The notes under the pieces are model-generated. The model saw only the letters and a program-made list of their open reading frames with translations. It ran no database searches and was not told the origin of the DNA. Both the position numbers and the translations under genes were made by a program. From assembly GCA_004194705.1 (NCBI GenBank), contig SADC01001291.1, positions 1,054,001 to 1,118,000 on the forward strand: a stretch of DNA of 64,000 bases. Direction: 5' to 3'. This DNA is from Ditylenchus dipsaci. Taxonomy: Eukaryota > Nematoda > Chromadorea > Rhabditida > Anguinidae. This document shows positions 11,046-23,827 of this stretch, one piece after another; the first letter of the stretch is position 1, and the number at the start of each line of letters is the position of its first letter.

Positions 11046-12495
11046 ATTTTCACACACGATTAAAAGGTTGGCTGTTGTGGTCGAACCTTTAATTGACGGA
11101 AGGAATGTTTGAGCAGAGCTAGCAGCAAAAAAGTAGTAGTGAATAAAACAAAGCCAATAAAAAATTAATTAGGAGCAGGGCCTAATCATAAATCACATGG
11201 AAGGAGTTGATGAAGTAATCAAAGTTGAAGCAGCACTAGTCTGCCTCTTTCAGCTCTTTTTCCTTCACTATTGCTCTTGCTGGTGGTGGTGGAATAATAA
11301 TAAATGCTGCTACTGTTTGACGACGTTTAGTGCTGTTGAATAGGAGAAAGGAGAAGTGACCCGAATCGCTTTTTTGTCGAAACTGAAACACACAATAATA
11401 GTAGTAATCGATTGAGATGTTGTGGGATAGGAGTTGTAATAGCTTTGTATACTCTAACAACAATAATACATTGGTGTTAGAAGGAAAAAACAGCTTGCAT
11501 ACCATTTTTCTACAAAAACACACAAAGGGCCTGAGATCCAAAGACCAAAAATCGATGAGCTTAAAAAGGGACCTTAACACTTTTTGGAGCACATGTGGAA
11601 TATGTATAAAACTTGTATTAAAGACAAAAGTAAAACAGGATCTGTAGGCTTTGAGTGTATTAAGCGGTGATAAAAAATTAAATTTAACAGAAAAGCAACA
11701 CGGACACCAAGTCTGTAAAAAAAATCTCTCGTTGTTGACTGAAGCCAAAAGATTTGATGTATATAGGAGATTGAAATAAAATTTTAGAAGTTACATCAGG
11801 GCTGCCAACTTAAAATGGTACTTATTTAGTTGCCCCCCCCCCAAAAGGTCATTTTCAGATTTTTCAGTAGTTTGGTTTTTTGACACAAAATTAACTTTCA
11901 TTGTAACATCAAAAACTCAAGTAGAGATAAATATTAATTCCAACTACGTGTCAGAAAATTGAATATTTTTCTTCACTTTAGTTTTTGATGTTACAATAAA
12001 AGTTAATTTTGTGTCAAAAAAATCAAACTAGTGAAAAATCTGAAAATGACCTGGGGGGGCAACTAATTAAGTACCCTCAAAATTTCAAAATAAAGTACAT
12101 TTTGTGAAATAAAGTACAATTTGGTCATTTTTCCTAAAAAATGCCATTTTGTCCAGTGCTTATTGAATTTTGAGCACCAAAAGTAAAGTTTTTGACGTAA
12201 AATATCAAAATGTCTAAAGTTCTAGGGTCCTAAATGAAGTACAAATATTTTAATAAAATATAGTTGGCAGCAGTTCTGGCATTTCAAAATTTCTCGCTCC
12301 GGATCTGGCTCCCAGCTCCGCTGGGGCAAATTTCTCGCTCCGGATCTGGCTCTGGCTCGGAGCCGAGCCGGATCCAGAGCGGGAGCAGAGCGGCTCTGGC
12401 TCCGGTGCAAGGAAGTGGCAACGAAATAACTGATAGAATGATATAAACAAAAATATGACAACAAGTACAGTACAGGAACACAGTGATAACGAATA

Positions 12496-12633
12496 CCGTT
12501 TTCTCTCTGATAGAACGCCACCTTCTAGGGCCAAAACTAGGGGGGTAAACCATGTTTTATTGCATTTTTAAAACAAAGTCTAAAAAAATTGAGGTTAAAA
12601 AAACGCCATAGCGTTCTATTAGGGAGAATATGG
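12496..12633. mobile_element. Short MITE of the CCGTATTT family
   Basis: Begins TA-CCGTTTTCTCTCTGATAGA and ends with TCTATTAGGGAGAATATGG-TA; about 138 bp with inverted ends. Confidence 0.6.
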
Positions 12634-15158
12634 TAAATTGGGAATAACTAACACACAAAACCCTCACAAATCAATCAAATCTCCGGCCAGCGTCAGCAGC
12701 AATTTTCTCGCGAATGCAGCCTTTTGAGTTTAGGTAGTGGAGGGTGGAGAATGGATGGAACAATAATAGGTGGAAACTAAGGGCATAGCAAAATTAACAT
12801 CAGGATTCCTGTCGAGAGACAAACATTTACTTGGGTTTAATTATATAGACAATCCATAAGTAAATGTTTTTTGTCACAATAAATTTTTCATTTGACAGTA
12901 GATTTTTTATCCAAACTTTTCGGGCAACTAAATAAACAAAAACTGGCTCCAAAATGGCTCCGGGAGTCCAAATTTTCCGCTCCGGATCTGGCTCCCGGCT
13001 CCTTCGGGGTAAATTTTTCGCTCCGGATCTGGCTCCGGCTTGGAGCCGGAGCGGAGCCAGAGCGGGGCCGGAGCGGAGCGGATTGCCAGCACTGGTTGGC
13101 AGCCCTGGGCTACATGGTGAAAAGGTAACATTAAGTAGATATAAAAGAGAAAATGTCGAGAAGGTTGGAAGAAATAAAATATCTAAAATCCACAACTAAC
13201 TCTATTACTTATGTTCTTCAATTAACAGCTGAGTTCTCGTTCTTTGACCTTATTTTCAATGTAATATAAGAATAATTAATACTTTAGCAATTCAGAAAAT
13301 AAAAGCCAAAAAAAAAATTGAAATTGTTACAAAATAAAATAAATGCAAATTATAAAAAAGTAAACATTCAAAAAATTATATTTCGTGTGAGTTTCTGGAC
13401 TAAAAGGCCCTCCTAAAATACTTAAACGACTCGAATATAGACTTAAACCTAGGGCTCCGAATGAAAAATTTCAAAAAAAGGACATTTGGGTAAAGAAAGG
13501 ACATTTTGACTACTTTTGAAGTGAAAGTGTCATTTTATCCAGTGCTTGTTGCCATTTTGAAGCGAAAAAAAAAGATTTTGACTAAATTTTCAAAAATAAA
13601 AAAATATTTGGGGTGCCAAAAAAAAGGACAAATCTTTTTAAAAAGGACGATTCGGAGACTTGCTTAAACCTGATCTGGAGACCCAAAAACCTTTTTTTTT
13701 TTCGAAGTTTTTAAATTGAAATTTTAAAAAATTACATCAACAAAGGCCAAATTCCATCACCCGGACTTTCAAACCCAAAATTTTAAAGTTTAGCACTAAT
13801 CAATGGACATTATCGACAAAAACATCAAAAGCTTAAAACGTGCATGCAAATCAAAAAATTTAATAAAAAAGAACGGAAAATATTTTTTATTATCATATTG
13901 TGGTGTTTACTATGCCGAAATGGCAGCCTTTTAGAGGCAAAAAGATGATATTAAATGATTTTCAGGTGTTTTTAATTAAAAAGATGAAAGTTTTCGTCCG
14001 AAACTCTATTATCCTCTGCCAGTTGCCCTGGACTGCAATAAAAGAGAGAGGCAGTCAGTTAGCTGCTACAGCTAGGTTAATATCAAAAGAATGGAAGATG
14101 TATTAAAAAAATTAATCTATCACCCTTGTGCTGCTAGTGATAGGAGGAGAAGGAGGAGAAGAGTGTTTGTGGACGAAACAAGCTATTAGTTTAACAACTA
14201 GCCAAGGTAAAACAAGGTAAGTTGTGATAGAAAAAACAGACAAAGCAATTAGCACCCCTATAGAAATGGGCTTTTGAAGCTGGTAAAAATATACAGAGGG
14301 TTTGGACTTGACATTTGAAAAGAGGTTTTTATTTAAAAATGAGGGTGTCTGCACTAGAATTGGTCGATTTTGAATAATGTTCGAAAACATTCGATTCTTC
14401 AAATATTTCAAAATTTTGAATGCTCGCCGACCCTAGTCTATACCAAAAAATTTTAAAGTCTGGAGTCGGTTATTTTAGGAGAAAAATCTATATTTGTGAA
14501 AAATTTTGCTGAATTCACTTGTGCCGAAAAAGTAGTGCATCTAGCAAGGATATGAAGAGGTGCTCCTTGCATCGAGAATAGGCTAAAATTCAGGCAGTTA
14601 CTCAGAGTGGAGGACTCGGAATGGCCCATCAAATTCTACAATCTTTAATATTTGGAATTTTGTCAAAAAAACGTGTATATAAAACAATTTGTTTTGAGAT
14701 TCATCTCCCTTAAACGATATATCTTACAAATTTCGATGTTATTCATAGATTTCAAGTCTCTTTGGTTTTTATAAAGTTGCTAAAAGAGTCAAATATTTGT
14801 CCTTTTAGAAAATCTTTATTTGGAAATTTGGCATTTGCGGACGCCAAACTGGCCATCATTTAAAAAGAAAGACTGTAAATTTAAACTTTTTTATATTAAA
14901 TAAAAAAACTAGCCGAAAACAGCAAAAAGAAGTCTCGTCCACAAAATCGCAAAAATTCCGCTTTTGTCAATAATTTTTGGGAAACATGATAGTTCGGCTA
15001 TTAAAACCTGAAAAGCTTTCTGTTAGATACGCCATTGAGAGGGGGTTTATCGTGGTTTTCAAAAATAGTAAGCGGAATCGTAATCTTTGCAGTTTTTCGG
15101 ACTAAACTTGCAGATTATATTTACTGAGATATCGTTCCATAAAAACGTAGCCAGACTA

Positions 15159-15393
15159 CTGTATTTCCTCTAAAAGTAGCCCCCCCCTCGTTCAAAATCG
15201 TGCTTGTGGCATTGTATTTTTGACCCATTTTTTGAAGGCTGCTCTCAGATAAGTTAAGACTTGATTGGTAGCCAGTGAGATGAGCTACAAAATTGGTGGT
15301 AACTTGCCTGAGAGAGGTGGTCGAAAAATGGGTCAAAAACACAATGCCAAAAACACAATTTTGAATCAGGGGCTGCTATTAGAGAGAATACGG
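15159..15393. mobile_element. MITE of the CCGTATTT family
   Basis: TA-flanked, with ends CTGTATTTCCTCTAAAAGTAG and its near-complement. It carries the same internal gtagccagtgagatgagcta block as the copies at 5536-6019 and 17716-18106. Confidence 0.75.
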
Positions 15394-16111
15394 TAATAAG
15401 AATATGACGAATCAAATAAAAGGTTCTAAAGTTTAGACAAAATAGTGTTGGGCCCAGCGGGGGAACGAACTTTTTGCGTTCTTCGTGTTCTAGGGAGAGT
15501 CGATCGTATTAATCGCTTTAAATCACCATAAAACACACAAAACAAGTTTGTCCAAAAAAGCCATTATTTAAGCCAAACTGAACGTACAAAAGACACAGTC
15601 AATGGTCCAATCAATAGTAGCATTAACTTGATGCTGCTGCTGCTCATTGAATAAAACGACGTCCCCATCCCCCTCTACTACAACAACAAATAAGAAGAAG
15701 ATAGGAGCAGCACATAGGAGGAATCAATGTGTATGTAGTGCAAGAAGGAGATCTCTGCACAACCATACATATCTCTCTCATTCCATGTTTGGGTTGGGTA
15801 GGGAAGGGGCAGACACAGTCCATACACGCATCAGGCAGTCAAAGGTAGGCAGTCAAAGACAGTGGCAGCAAAGGCTATGGGGGCATATCAAGGTCGTAGA
15901 CATCAACATTGACCAACATTTTTTTGGCTAATGATAGTTTTATTGCAGAAATAGGAAGTTGTAAGTGGTTTAGGCGTGGAACACATATTTGTAAATTCAA
16001 AATGTAACCAGATAGGATAAAGCAAATGCAGAAAGCTAGAGATAAATCACGAAATTTAGTGAACATGGGTAAAGCTGATAGACTAGATGCAAAATATCGC
16101 CAAGTTTTCTA

Positions 16112-16510
16112 TTGGGTTGGTGCATAATTAACGTCGGTTTTTTTGTTGTGTTAATTTAGTGAACATCTGAGGTTGTAATTAATTCTGTTTTTGCTCACAC
16201 ATATTAAATAATTTTTTTAGATGCGTGTCGAAAATCATTTGCACATTCGTCATATCCTGCTTTATCAATTTGAGAAGGGATGGTCGGCGGCACAGTCAAC
16301 TCGTGAGCTCAACGATGTTTTTGGCTCACTATGCTCACTTCTTCGCTCGTGGAATTGATCGGCTGCCGAGCAAACGGGAAGCTGTTATTGATGTAGAGGG
16401 TGAATATGCTCCAGAATAATATTCAGAAATGTTATAGGCGGACTTGTATTCGGGATGTTGTTGAATAGTGTGCAAATAAAAAAACCGACGTTAACTATGC
16501 ACCAACCCAA
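16112..16510 (+). mobile_element. Internally deleted mariner element
   Basis: Mariner-type inverted ends (ttgggttggtgcataattaa and its complement) are flanked by TA. Inside, 16220-16320 encodes a mariner transposase N-terminus (HIRHILLYQFEKGWSAAQST), and 16350-16419, in another frame, encodes the typical C-terminal tail (LPSKREAVIDVEGEYAPE). The whole catalytic centre is missing, so this 399-bp copy cannot move itself. Confidence 0.85.
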
Positions 16511-16519
16511 TAGTTATTT

Positions 16520-17700
16520 CGAGGGCAAGCTCTAGGTTGTTCAACTCACCGGTTCGAAAAAACACGGAGAAGACCTTGATAAACTCCTAGGGACCAAAAA
16601 AAGTGCCGTAAAATTGAGGGTGCCGTAAAATCAAGGCTTGACTTTAGTCATTTTCATTTAAACCCAACCAAATAGAGCCCATGGAAGGGGCCGTTTAATC
16701 GAGGTTGCCGTAAAATTGTGACTCAACTGTCAAAAACTTTTCCACTTAACAAATTCGGCCTTGATAAGTTTCATTTTGACAAATTTTGTTTTTACAAGTC
16801 TTTGCTAGCCGATCTTACATTGCTCCGAACTTTAAAAACACGGAAAAAAGGTTAAACTAATTATTATCACCTCCCAAGAAAAACCCCATTAGAATAGTAA
16901 GCTCACTAAAAATAACTCTTATGGTAAAATAGACTCATATGCTGTCCTAGTGGTCTTCTAATTGTATTATGGGCTTTAGCTGCTGCTGCCCCAAAAAAGC
17001 AGCTAGAACAAGATGGCAAAAAAAGATTTTCTTAGAAATATTGCAAAGCTCGGTTGTTGTCTAGCTAGCAGGAGGAATCTTCATGACTGCTGCTATGCGC
17101 GCATATAAATAATTCCCTTATGTGTTGTGTGTCAGCAGCATGAGCTACCCCTTTTGCACTCCAGCAAAAGAATAGCTGCTACTGCTGACTGGGGAACTGG
17201 ATAATAATAATTGATTATGAAGAGGGGTATGTCTTTATTGAGATTGGAGAATGACAACTTTTAATTAATTTTTTTTATTTTGGAGGTTTAGTAGACAGGC
17301 CTTATTCAAAGGTTAAGACTGTGTGAAATCAAACGTATAAACTTTAATAGGGTTACATTTAAAGCTCTACCATAAACGATTAAAGTGAATTTCGGGGACT
17401 CCAACTGAAGAAAGTAATTTTAGCCAAAAAATATTAAAAGATACCGTATTCTCTCTAATAATCCCACTGTGGGATTACGATATCTTAAAATAAAACTTGC
17501 TTTCGGTTTCAGGTTAGGTGAAAATATCGCCCGCCCTCAGGACTTTGGGCGTGGTCATATTTATTGCCACGCTACTTGAGCCTAAGTAAAAGCTAAAAAA
17601 AACAGTAACCAAGGCGAAAAATGAGCTGGACTCGATATTAGCATCGAGTTATAATTTAGGCAGGGATTCGAATGAAATTAAAAAAGGTAATTTCTAAATG
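16520..17700. other. Intergenic stretch, repeats only
   Basis: A degraded pogo-like repeat (gccgtaaaattgaggg, ending in actcaactg) spans about 16577-16727. The rest, including tgctgct-rich tracts near 16975-17190, shows no supportable gene. Confidence 0.5.
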
Positions 17701-17715
17701 CTTTATATCATTATT

Positions 17716-18106
17716 CCGTATTCTCTATAATAGAAGCCCCCTTTCGCTGATTCAAAATCGTGTCTTTGGAATTGTGAGTTTTGACCCCATTTTAATGACT
17801 TCTCTCAGGCAAGTTACCACCTATTTTGTAGGGAGAGGGCTGATTCGCCGTCGCAGTATTCGCCATCGGCTTAATTCACCGTCGAAAGATTCGCCGTCGG
17901 CTTAATTCGCCGTTGCAAAATTCGCCGTCGACGAAATCAGGCGAATTAAGCCGACGGCGAATCAGCCCTCTCCCATTTTGTAGCTCTTCTCACTGGCCAC
18001 AAAATGAGTGTTAACTTGCGTGAGAGCAGTAACCCCAAATCAGGTCAAAAACACGATATCAAGAACACAATTTTGAACCAGGGGGCTTCTATAAGAGAGA
18101 ATACGG
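17716..18106. mobile_element. CCGTATTT-family MITE interrupted by a small hairpin element
   Basis: Ends ccgtattctctataatagaa and its inverse; the internal gtagc...tgaga block is split by the insertion at 17831-17974. Confidence 0.7.
17831..17974. mobile_element. 144-bp element of attcgccgtcg repeats with 8-bp target duplication
   Basis: Bounded by gggagagggctgattcgcc and its exact complement, flanked on both sides by attttgta (17823-17830 and 17975-17982). The interior is tandem attcgccgtcg units. Removing it restores a normal MITE. Confidence 0.8.
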
Positions 18107-18199
18107 TACCCACTGCTTGTTTTCATTTTGAAGCGAAAAAAAGATTTCGACTTACAAAACAGGACAAATATTCTTTAAAGAGGACAATTCGGAACCCTG

Positions 18200-20260
18200 T
18201 AAAGCTATTTTGGGCCCCTTCTATCACTTTTGGAAAGGAGAATGAATAGAGGTTATACGATACCAAAAAGACGGAGTTAGGTATCTAAATGGGCCTATTA
18301 ATCTGCGAAAAAAAACAGCTAAATCTATTTTGGAATGTTTCTACCCGCTTGTTGGGAGTAAAAAGACAAAAAGGAGAAGGAGGATGAGAGAGGGGCATCT
18401 CGGATGTCCCCTTACACAACAACAACCAGTGGCCGGAAACAACAAGAGCAAGACAAGTTGTGTTTGGCAAAGGGATGCCCCTTATCCATTTCTTCTCCTT
18501 CTTTTAATATTAAATGGACTGCAAAAAAACAACCACAAAGAATCGCATATTGGGGTAATAAAAAGCTTCCTTTTTGTTATGGAAAACATGCTCCGAATAA
18601 AAAATGCAAGATTAGGTTGGGATTCATGTGTGCACATATTGCAACAAGCAGTGCACTATTGTTTTGCAGCTTTCGACATTATTTTGGAAAGTTGGGACAA
18701 AAAATAAGAATCTTCAGTAAATATTTTTGGTCATATTTGAGTAAGTAAGCTACTTTATTTAAATCTCGCTACAAATTCAGATTCTGGAGATATTTGTGCA
18801 TGCTTGGTTAAAACTGCATCAATAAAAAATTAGTAAAATTTTGTCAGAAAATATCTAACTAGCCGATATCCATTTCATGCCGATTTCCTATTGAATACGT
18901 ATAATTTTTTCCAGAGGACCAGCCAGTTATGGCTTGTTCAGGAACTTGGAGTTACGGGTTCCTGAACGAGCCATTACTATATTTTTTTGATGTTTGATGT
19001 TTTTCTTAATAAAAGTACCTATTTCTGTGTATTTTTTCTTCTGATGTCACCTTGGAACTGAAATTGTCTTTTGTATAGTGGAGTTCCGCTACAATCTCAC
19101 CCCAATAGCGTCACCTACTTGGCCATAAATTTGGTTGGTCGACAGATAAACACGACAAAGTGTACCCCTGATATAATGCCAGCTCGGCCATAACGCTCCC
19201 TGGGGCGGAATATAAAAATAAAAATATAAAAAAACAAATCAATAGGTTCGACGCAGGTAATTGACGATAAAATTAATTTATCCAGGTTCTGGCTGGTGCG
19301 AGAACACAAGGATGGTGGTGAGTCAAGGAATAGACCACTAGCAACACCCCTCTACCACTGTACTATAGTATTAGTTGCACACACACAGCCAGGGAAGAGT
19401 GCTGTTGTATTGTTTGTACACTGGCAGAGTGGGGGGGGGGCGTGCCTGTCCCCACTCTCGACCAGTGCACACCACCTCCTCCATTCAAACCAGCCAAGGT
19501 AAGGGGGTGAATCAACATAACAAATCAATAAGAACACACTTTGCAAACGCCATAATTGACTCAACATCTGAGTAGTAAACAGTTAAGAAGAAATGTATTT
19601 CCTCGAGCAATTGATAAGAAAACAATTGAATTCAATTAAAATTACACCCTTTAAAAAATGACCAAAAGTACCCGTAATAACTTTATTTCAAATTTCTTTT
19701 TATCCAACATCTAATTATATTGTTGTTACTGCCATACTTGCGCATCCATGGAATTGTTTTAAACTTGATGTCGCTTGCCGGACCGCACCTTCCTTGCTTT
19801 TCCAACTTGTTCATGTTTCTACAGAGAGTCTTTATGGGCTGGCAGATATTTTTTCAAAAATAAAAACATTCGCTCAAAATAAGAACATTTTAGGTATTTT
19901 ACCAAAAATTTGCTATTTTATCCAGTGCTTATTGCTCTTTTGCTGCTAAAAAATAATGTTTTGACTCAAAATTCCAAAAAAAAAAGATTTGGAATCCGAA
20001 AATAACGGCCACTTAAAAGGTCGCCTTAAAAATCAGCCATGTTATATTCGCGAATAATGGATGAAGTACCGTAATTACTCCAATAGAAACCCCGGGTTGC
20101 TATTTTTCATTCCCCTAAAAATCTTGAAATTGTCAATCAGAAGTGGCCTTAACTTCGAAATCTTAGTCAAAAATAAGGGAGGGGGGGGGTACTATTAGAG
20201 ACGGGGCTCCTATTGAGTCCCATGACTTGCTTTAACAGATGAGTGTAATACATACAAAGT
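18200..20260. other. Intergenic stretch, no confident gene
   Basis: Open frames at 18330-18748 and 19296-19575 look unconstrained. 19300-19497 is GC-richer and ends in a good donor (ccaag|gtaagg); it could be a non-coding first exon of BLCAP, but nothing links them. A tccagtgcttattgc-type MITE lies around 19850-20050 and a CCGTA-type MITE at about 20069-20215. Confidence 0.4.
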
Positions 20261-20263
20261 AGT

Positions 20264-20515
20264 GTTGCATTCGGTCGGTTTTTTTGAGAAAACCGGTATT
20301 TTTCAAAGCCGTTTTTCGCTTCCAGGTTTTCCAATTTTTTTCGGTCGGTTAACCGACCTGTACCCTGTTTTCGGTAAATTTTTGTCGTAAATAGACCGGT
20401 ATTCTGCCAAACCCGGTTTTCGGTTTTCCCGGCTTTTGTGAACCCGCTTTTTGGTTTCGGTTTATTGGCCGAAAAACCCGGTTTTCGGTATACCGACCGA
20501 ATGCAACCCTAATAA
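20264..20515. mobile_element. hAT-like MITE with ttgcattcggtcgg ends
   Basis: Inverted ends tagtgttgcattcggtcgg and ccgaccgaatgcaacccta enclose many cggtttt/aaccg repeats. It resembles the elements at 47797-48079 and 54931-55213 in style; no target duplication is clear. Confidence 0.6.
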
Positions 20516-20723
20516 GGTTATGTTAGAAATATTAAAATTTAGGGGCGCTCATTCAAAAATAAGGACAGTTAGGAGCCCTTCAAAATAAGGACAAACCTTA
20601 CAAATCAGGTTCTTAGGGTTCCGTAAGGTTTTAGTTTCTTCTATTATCTTATTGAAGTACCATCCAATTCAATAAGGACCTTCGAACATCGACTCTTTCG
20701 GAAGATCCTTGGTTTCTTCAATT

Positions 20724-21406
20724 GTGCATTTATTACTAATTCGTAAATCATGTTTAAATGATTTCTAAGTGATTTTTATATGCTTAAAACGATAAGAAAG
20801 TTATTTTCTAACACTCTTTCACATAAAAAATGGATTTTTTAAAAAAAAAAATTTTGACCAAAATATGACTTTTTGCCTGGGGGACCAAGGCAATCCAACC
20901 TGAAAGGGTACTTGAATACCCCAAAAAGATGGAATTTGAACATAGTTTTGTTAACTGGGGCCTACCGCATAAAAAATACTCTGGTATGCATACATTTTTA
21001 TGCATCCAGAGTCACTTTCGAGTGATTTGTGTCTCAGGTATGTGGGTGTGCGCATCTAAACCCCAAGCAACCAAGCCTCCGAAGGGGCGCAGGGGGCTTG
21101 GTTGGTTAGAGATGCGCGCACTGACTTACCTTAGACATAATTCCGAGCAAGACTCTTGATTAAAAATGCATATAGTGGCTCTTTTTGCCCAGATTCAGTG
21201 ACCAAAATGGCGTAGAATACCTTAATACAAGGTGACTTACCTTGGTCCCCCAAGGCAAAAAGTCATATTTTGGTCAAAAACTTTTTTTTCAAAAAATCAA
21301 TTTTTTATGCGGAAAAGTGTCACAAAATAACTTGCTTATCGTTTTAAGCACATAAAAGTTACTTAGAAGTCATTTAAACATGATTTTTAAATAATTGAAA
21401 AATGCG
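20724..21406. mobile_element. Large hairpin element, core B, copy 1
   Basis: Arms begin tgcatttattactaattcgt and end with the inverse (attgaaaaatgc). The centre has a second hairpin, gtgtgcgcatct to agatgcgcgcac, plus the direct landmark atgcatccagagtcactttc. Further copies are at 59751-60401 and 60454-61143; the centre alone recurs at 61440-61660. Confidence 0.75.
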
Positions 21407-21409
21407 TTC

Positions 21410-23400
21410 CCCCCAGCTAAATAAGTTCCATTTGAGTAGAAAAGTGTTCTGCCCCAAAAAGTTGTCTTTTTTGAAAGCTGAAAATTAAAAATTCATTGAA
21501 TATTAAAATCAAAAAACCGATTGAACTATATTTTACACTTTACTTCATCCCTGAAATCTTAAACCCTTGTGCGTTTCGGAATTTTTGTAAAACTAACTGA
21601 AACGAACATTCTTTTTTAATAATACAAAAGCAGCAAATATTGCTCGGCTCATAATTTCTGTTGTTATTGATAAGAATGAGTAACTTAAATAGCAGCAGCT
21701 ATATTAATTGATGTTTTTCAATAAATGGGACTCTAAACAAATGAAAAAGAGTGCAAGAGCTGTTTCAAAACAATCCTGCTCAAGACACACAATAGCTGCT
21801 GCTCCTACTGCTGCTAACACCCTACCACAACAGGGAAACTACCTTTTGTGCTCTTTCCCAGATCTTTGTCCGTAAAATCTTCTTTAGTTCACTCTTTTTC
21901 ACAAAGTTGAAATCATTGAAAATAACAAACAGAAACATTGTTTTAGATTTAAAGCAGTAGCAGGATTATTTGATGTTCAATTTTGTGCCAATTAATAATA
22001 CTTGTGGCATTGTGTCTCAAGCCATATTTGTTAGTACTGCTTTTATAGCCTAACAAAAGTTCTGTAAGGTCTGCAATCCCTCGGCCACATATTTTTAGAG
22101 CTTTCATTCAACAAATTTTTGATTTGATTGCTAAGAATTTGAATTTCTTAAATTCATTGATATTGCCAGTTTTTCATATACACTTGATTGATCTTGTGAT
22201 TTTTACAGTAAGTTTTGTCATTTGAAGTGGTTTTTTTCAGTAAGGGTCATAGTTGCACCCCCGCCGGCGGCCCGCCTCCGCCGGAGGGGGAGGCGCGAAA
22301 AATTTTAAAGGGCCGGCGGAGAGTGGATTTGATTCTGTCGTGCAACTTTGGTAAGGTTGATTCATTTCGTTATGTATTTTTAATAAATCTTGGTTCACAT
22401 CTGCGCATAATTAACTACTCGACAACTTTATGAGCTACCTTTTGGAATTCTCAACTAAAAATCGACAGTTTTTTCTTAAAAAAAGTGATTGCAAAGTATA
22501 TCTATGTCTTCCTGAATCAGAATATATTTACTGTATTTCCTCTAATAACGCCTAGCCCTAACTTTGAATACCTATGTCTCAGCTGAGAGAGAATATTTTA
22601 TCAAAGCTGTGTAATGCATTTTCTTAACTCCGCGAGTCTACCGATTCCACTTTTTACATTTTGAAATTTCACCCAAAAATCTTGAGATCGACAACAAATT
22701 TTCAGATTTTCGGGGGTTTGAGAAATAAGCGCCTATGGGCTCTTATTAGAAGAAATATGGTAGATCAGATCAAAATAATTTCAGGAAGCTGCAACATTCT
22801 TCAAATAGTTAACATAGAGGGTGTAATTTTTTGACCGGATTTCAACTGGCCCAAATTCAGAAAGACATTTTGGCGTCAGTAATCGTTTTCCAAAAACCAC
22901 AAATATATCGACGGGAAGGAAGCAGCTAATTCGTTCGACAAAATTAAATATGTATTGGTCCCCTTTAGTTCTCCCTCTAAAAAATTCTTGGACAGGGAGT
23001 TAAAGCCCTCTAGAGCTCCCTGTCTACATCCCCGGTTCTTGGTCAAATCTTTATTTAAAAAATTTGGAATGTCGTTCAAATTTTTGAAATCACTCAAAAC
23101 AGTATAGTGCTAAACGAAAGATTACTGTCCAGCGGCAATTCAAATTTAGAAATGCTTCTGCTCCTGAAAATCTCTAACAGTCCTGTCCCTTTCGACTTTT
23201 GCATCTAAAAACCGGTTCAGCAGACTTAAAAACCATGGAATATTTTGCGCCAGATTTACCGATGTACATTTAAACTCCGATTTAACTTGCGGAGCAAGTC
23301 CGGTGTACGTTATATCGGGGGTATGAGTTACATGGTGTTATATCGAAGCTTGACTGTATTTATTATTACTTACAAACCTGTTAGACTAATCAAAATTTTT
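21410..23400. other. Region upstream of BLCAP, no confident coding exon
   Basis: Contains the small GC-rich MITE at 22248-22350, a CCGTATTT-type MITE at 22531-22760 and a pogo-like fragment near 23280-23357. An open frame at 22876-23097 (minus) is unrecognised. The BLCAP 5' untranslated intron probably ends at the ttttttgcag acceptor near 23406. Confidence 0.45.
22248..22350. mobile_element. 103-bp GC-rich MITE with 8-bp target duplication
   Basis: Ends catagttgcac and gtgcaactttg; flanks are gtaagggt and gtaaggtt, one mismatch in eight. The ends match those of the larger GC-rich element bracketing the LTR retrotransposon (49942 and 54571). Confidence 0.65.
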
Positions 23401-23426
23401 TGCAGTTTCTTGTGTAAGTGAATGCC

Positions 23427-23746
23427 ATGTATTGTCTGCAATGGCTGATTCCAGTTCTTCTGATTCCTAAACACCTGATCCATCCCACCTTTTTAATAGA
23501 CCAGGCATTGTTCCTCTGGTTCTACATTATTGGGTTTGCGCTGGAAAGAAGGTCAGCCAATTTGTGATTAAAACTAACAATAAAACATTCTATTGTAGGC
23601 CATGTTACATTTGCATGATCATTTTCTTTGCTGCCGTTTTCTTTATTTGCTACAGCAGCGAAGAGTGTGCCTTGTGGCCTACCTGCCAAACTGTTCTCAA
23701 TGAGGGACACATGTGCACCTATAATGACCAAAGAATGGCTGTCTAA
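23427..23746 (+). CDS. BLCAP: BLCAP (bladder cancer-associated protein) orthologue, two coding exons
   Basis: Small two-pass membrane protein, conserved across animals; its molecular role is poorly defined. Exon 1 is 23427-23551 and exon 2 is 23599-23746; the 47-bp intron is GT-AG and phase-matched, giving 90 codons against 87 in human. The N-terminus MYCLQWLIPVLLIPK is almost the same as the vertebrate protein, followed by GFALERRPCYIC and a second hydrophobic segment (MIIFFAAVFFICYSS); the tail is Cys-rich. A likely 5' untranslated intron ends at ttttttgcag just upstream of the ATG. The residues recoded by A-to-I editing in mammals (Tyr2, Gln5, Lys15) are present here with editable codons TAT, CAA and AAA. 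A 99-codon antisense frame over this region is a shadow. Confidence 0.93.
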
Positions 23747-23827
23747 CCGTACATAGTCAACTTTGTAAAATACCTTCATACCTTTAAAATTAAACCTCCC
23801 CAAAAGCGACAAATGTACCAAAAAAAC

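Larger units (their letters stand above)
11100..16100. other. Intergenic stretch, no confident gene
   Basis: Contains long open frames (for example 11236-11748 minus, 14112-14411 minus) with no recognisable domain or convincing exon pattern. Repeats seen: a fold-back MITE around 11820-12230 with poly-C/poly-G arm tips; GC-rich blocks of a ctccggatctggctcc unit at 12295-12410 and 12970-13085 (also inverted at 20-50); MITEs at 12496-12633 and 15159-15393; and a tccgaat-ended element at 13447-13668. Trinucleotide-rich tracts near 15640-15720 may be untranslated sequence. Confidence 0.6.

Noticed and set aside
11236..11748. 170-codon minus-strand open frame upstream of PPP1R16
   Set aside because: No recognised domain, biased towards Phe/Leu/Lys as expected from AT-rich DNA; at most a 5' untranslated exon.
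23522..23821. 99-codon minus-strand open frame over BLCAP
   Set aside because: It is antisense to the clearly conserved, phase-matched BLCAP exons.
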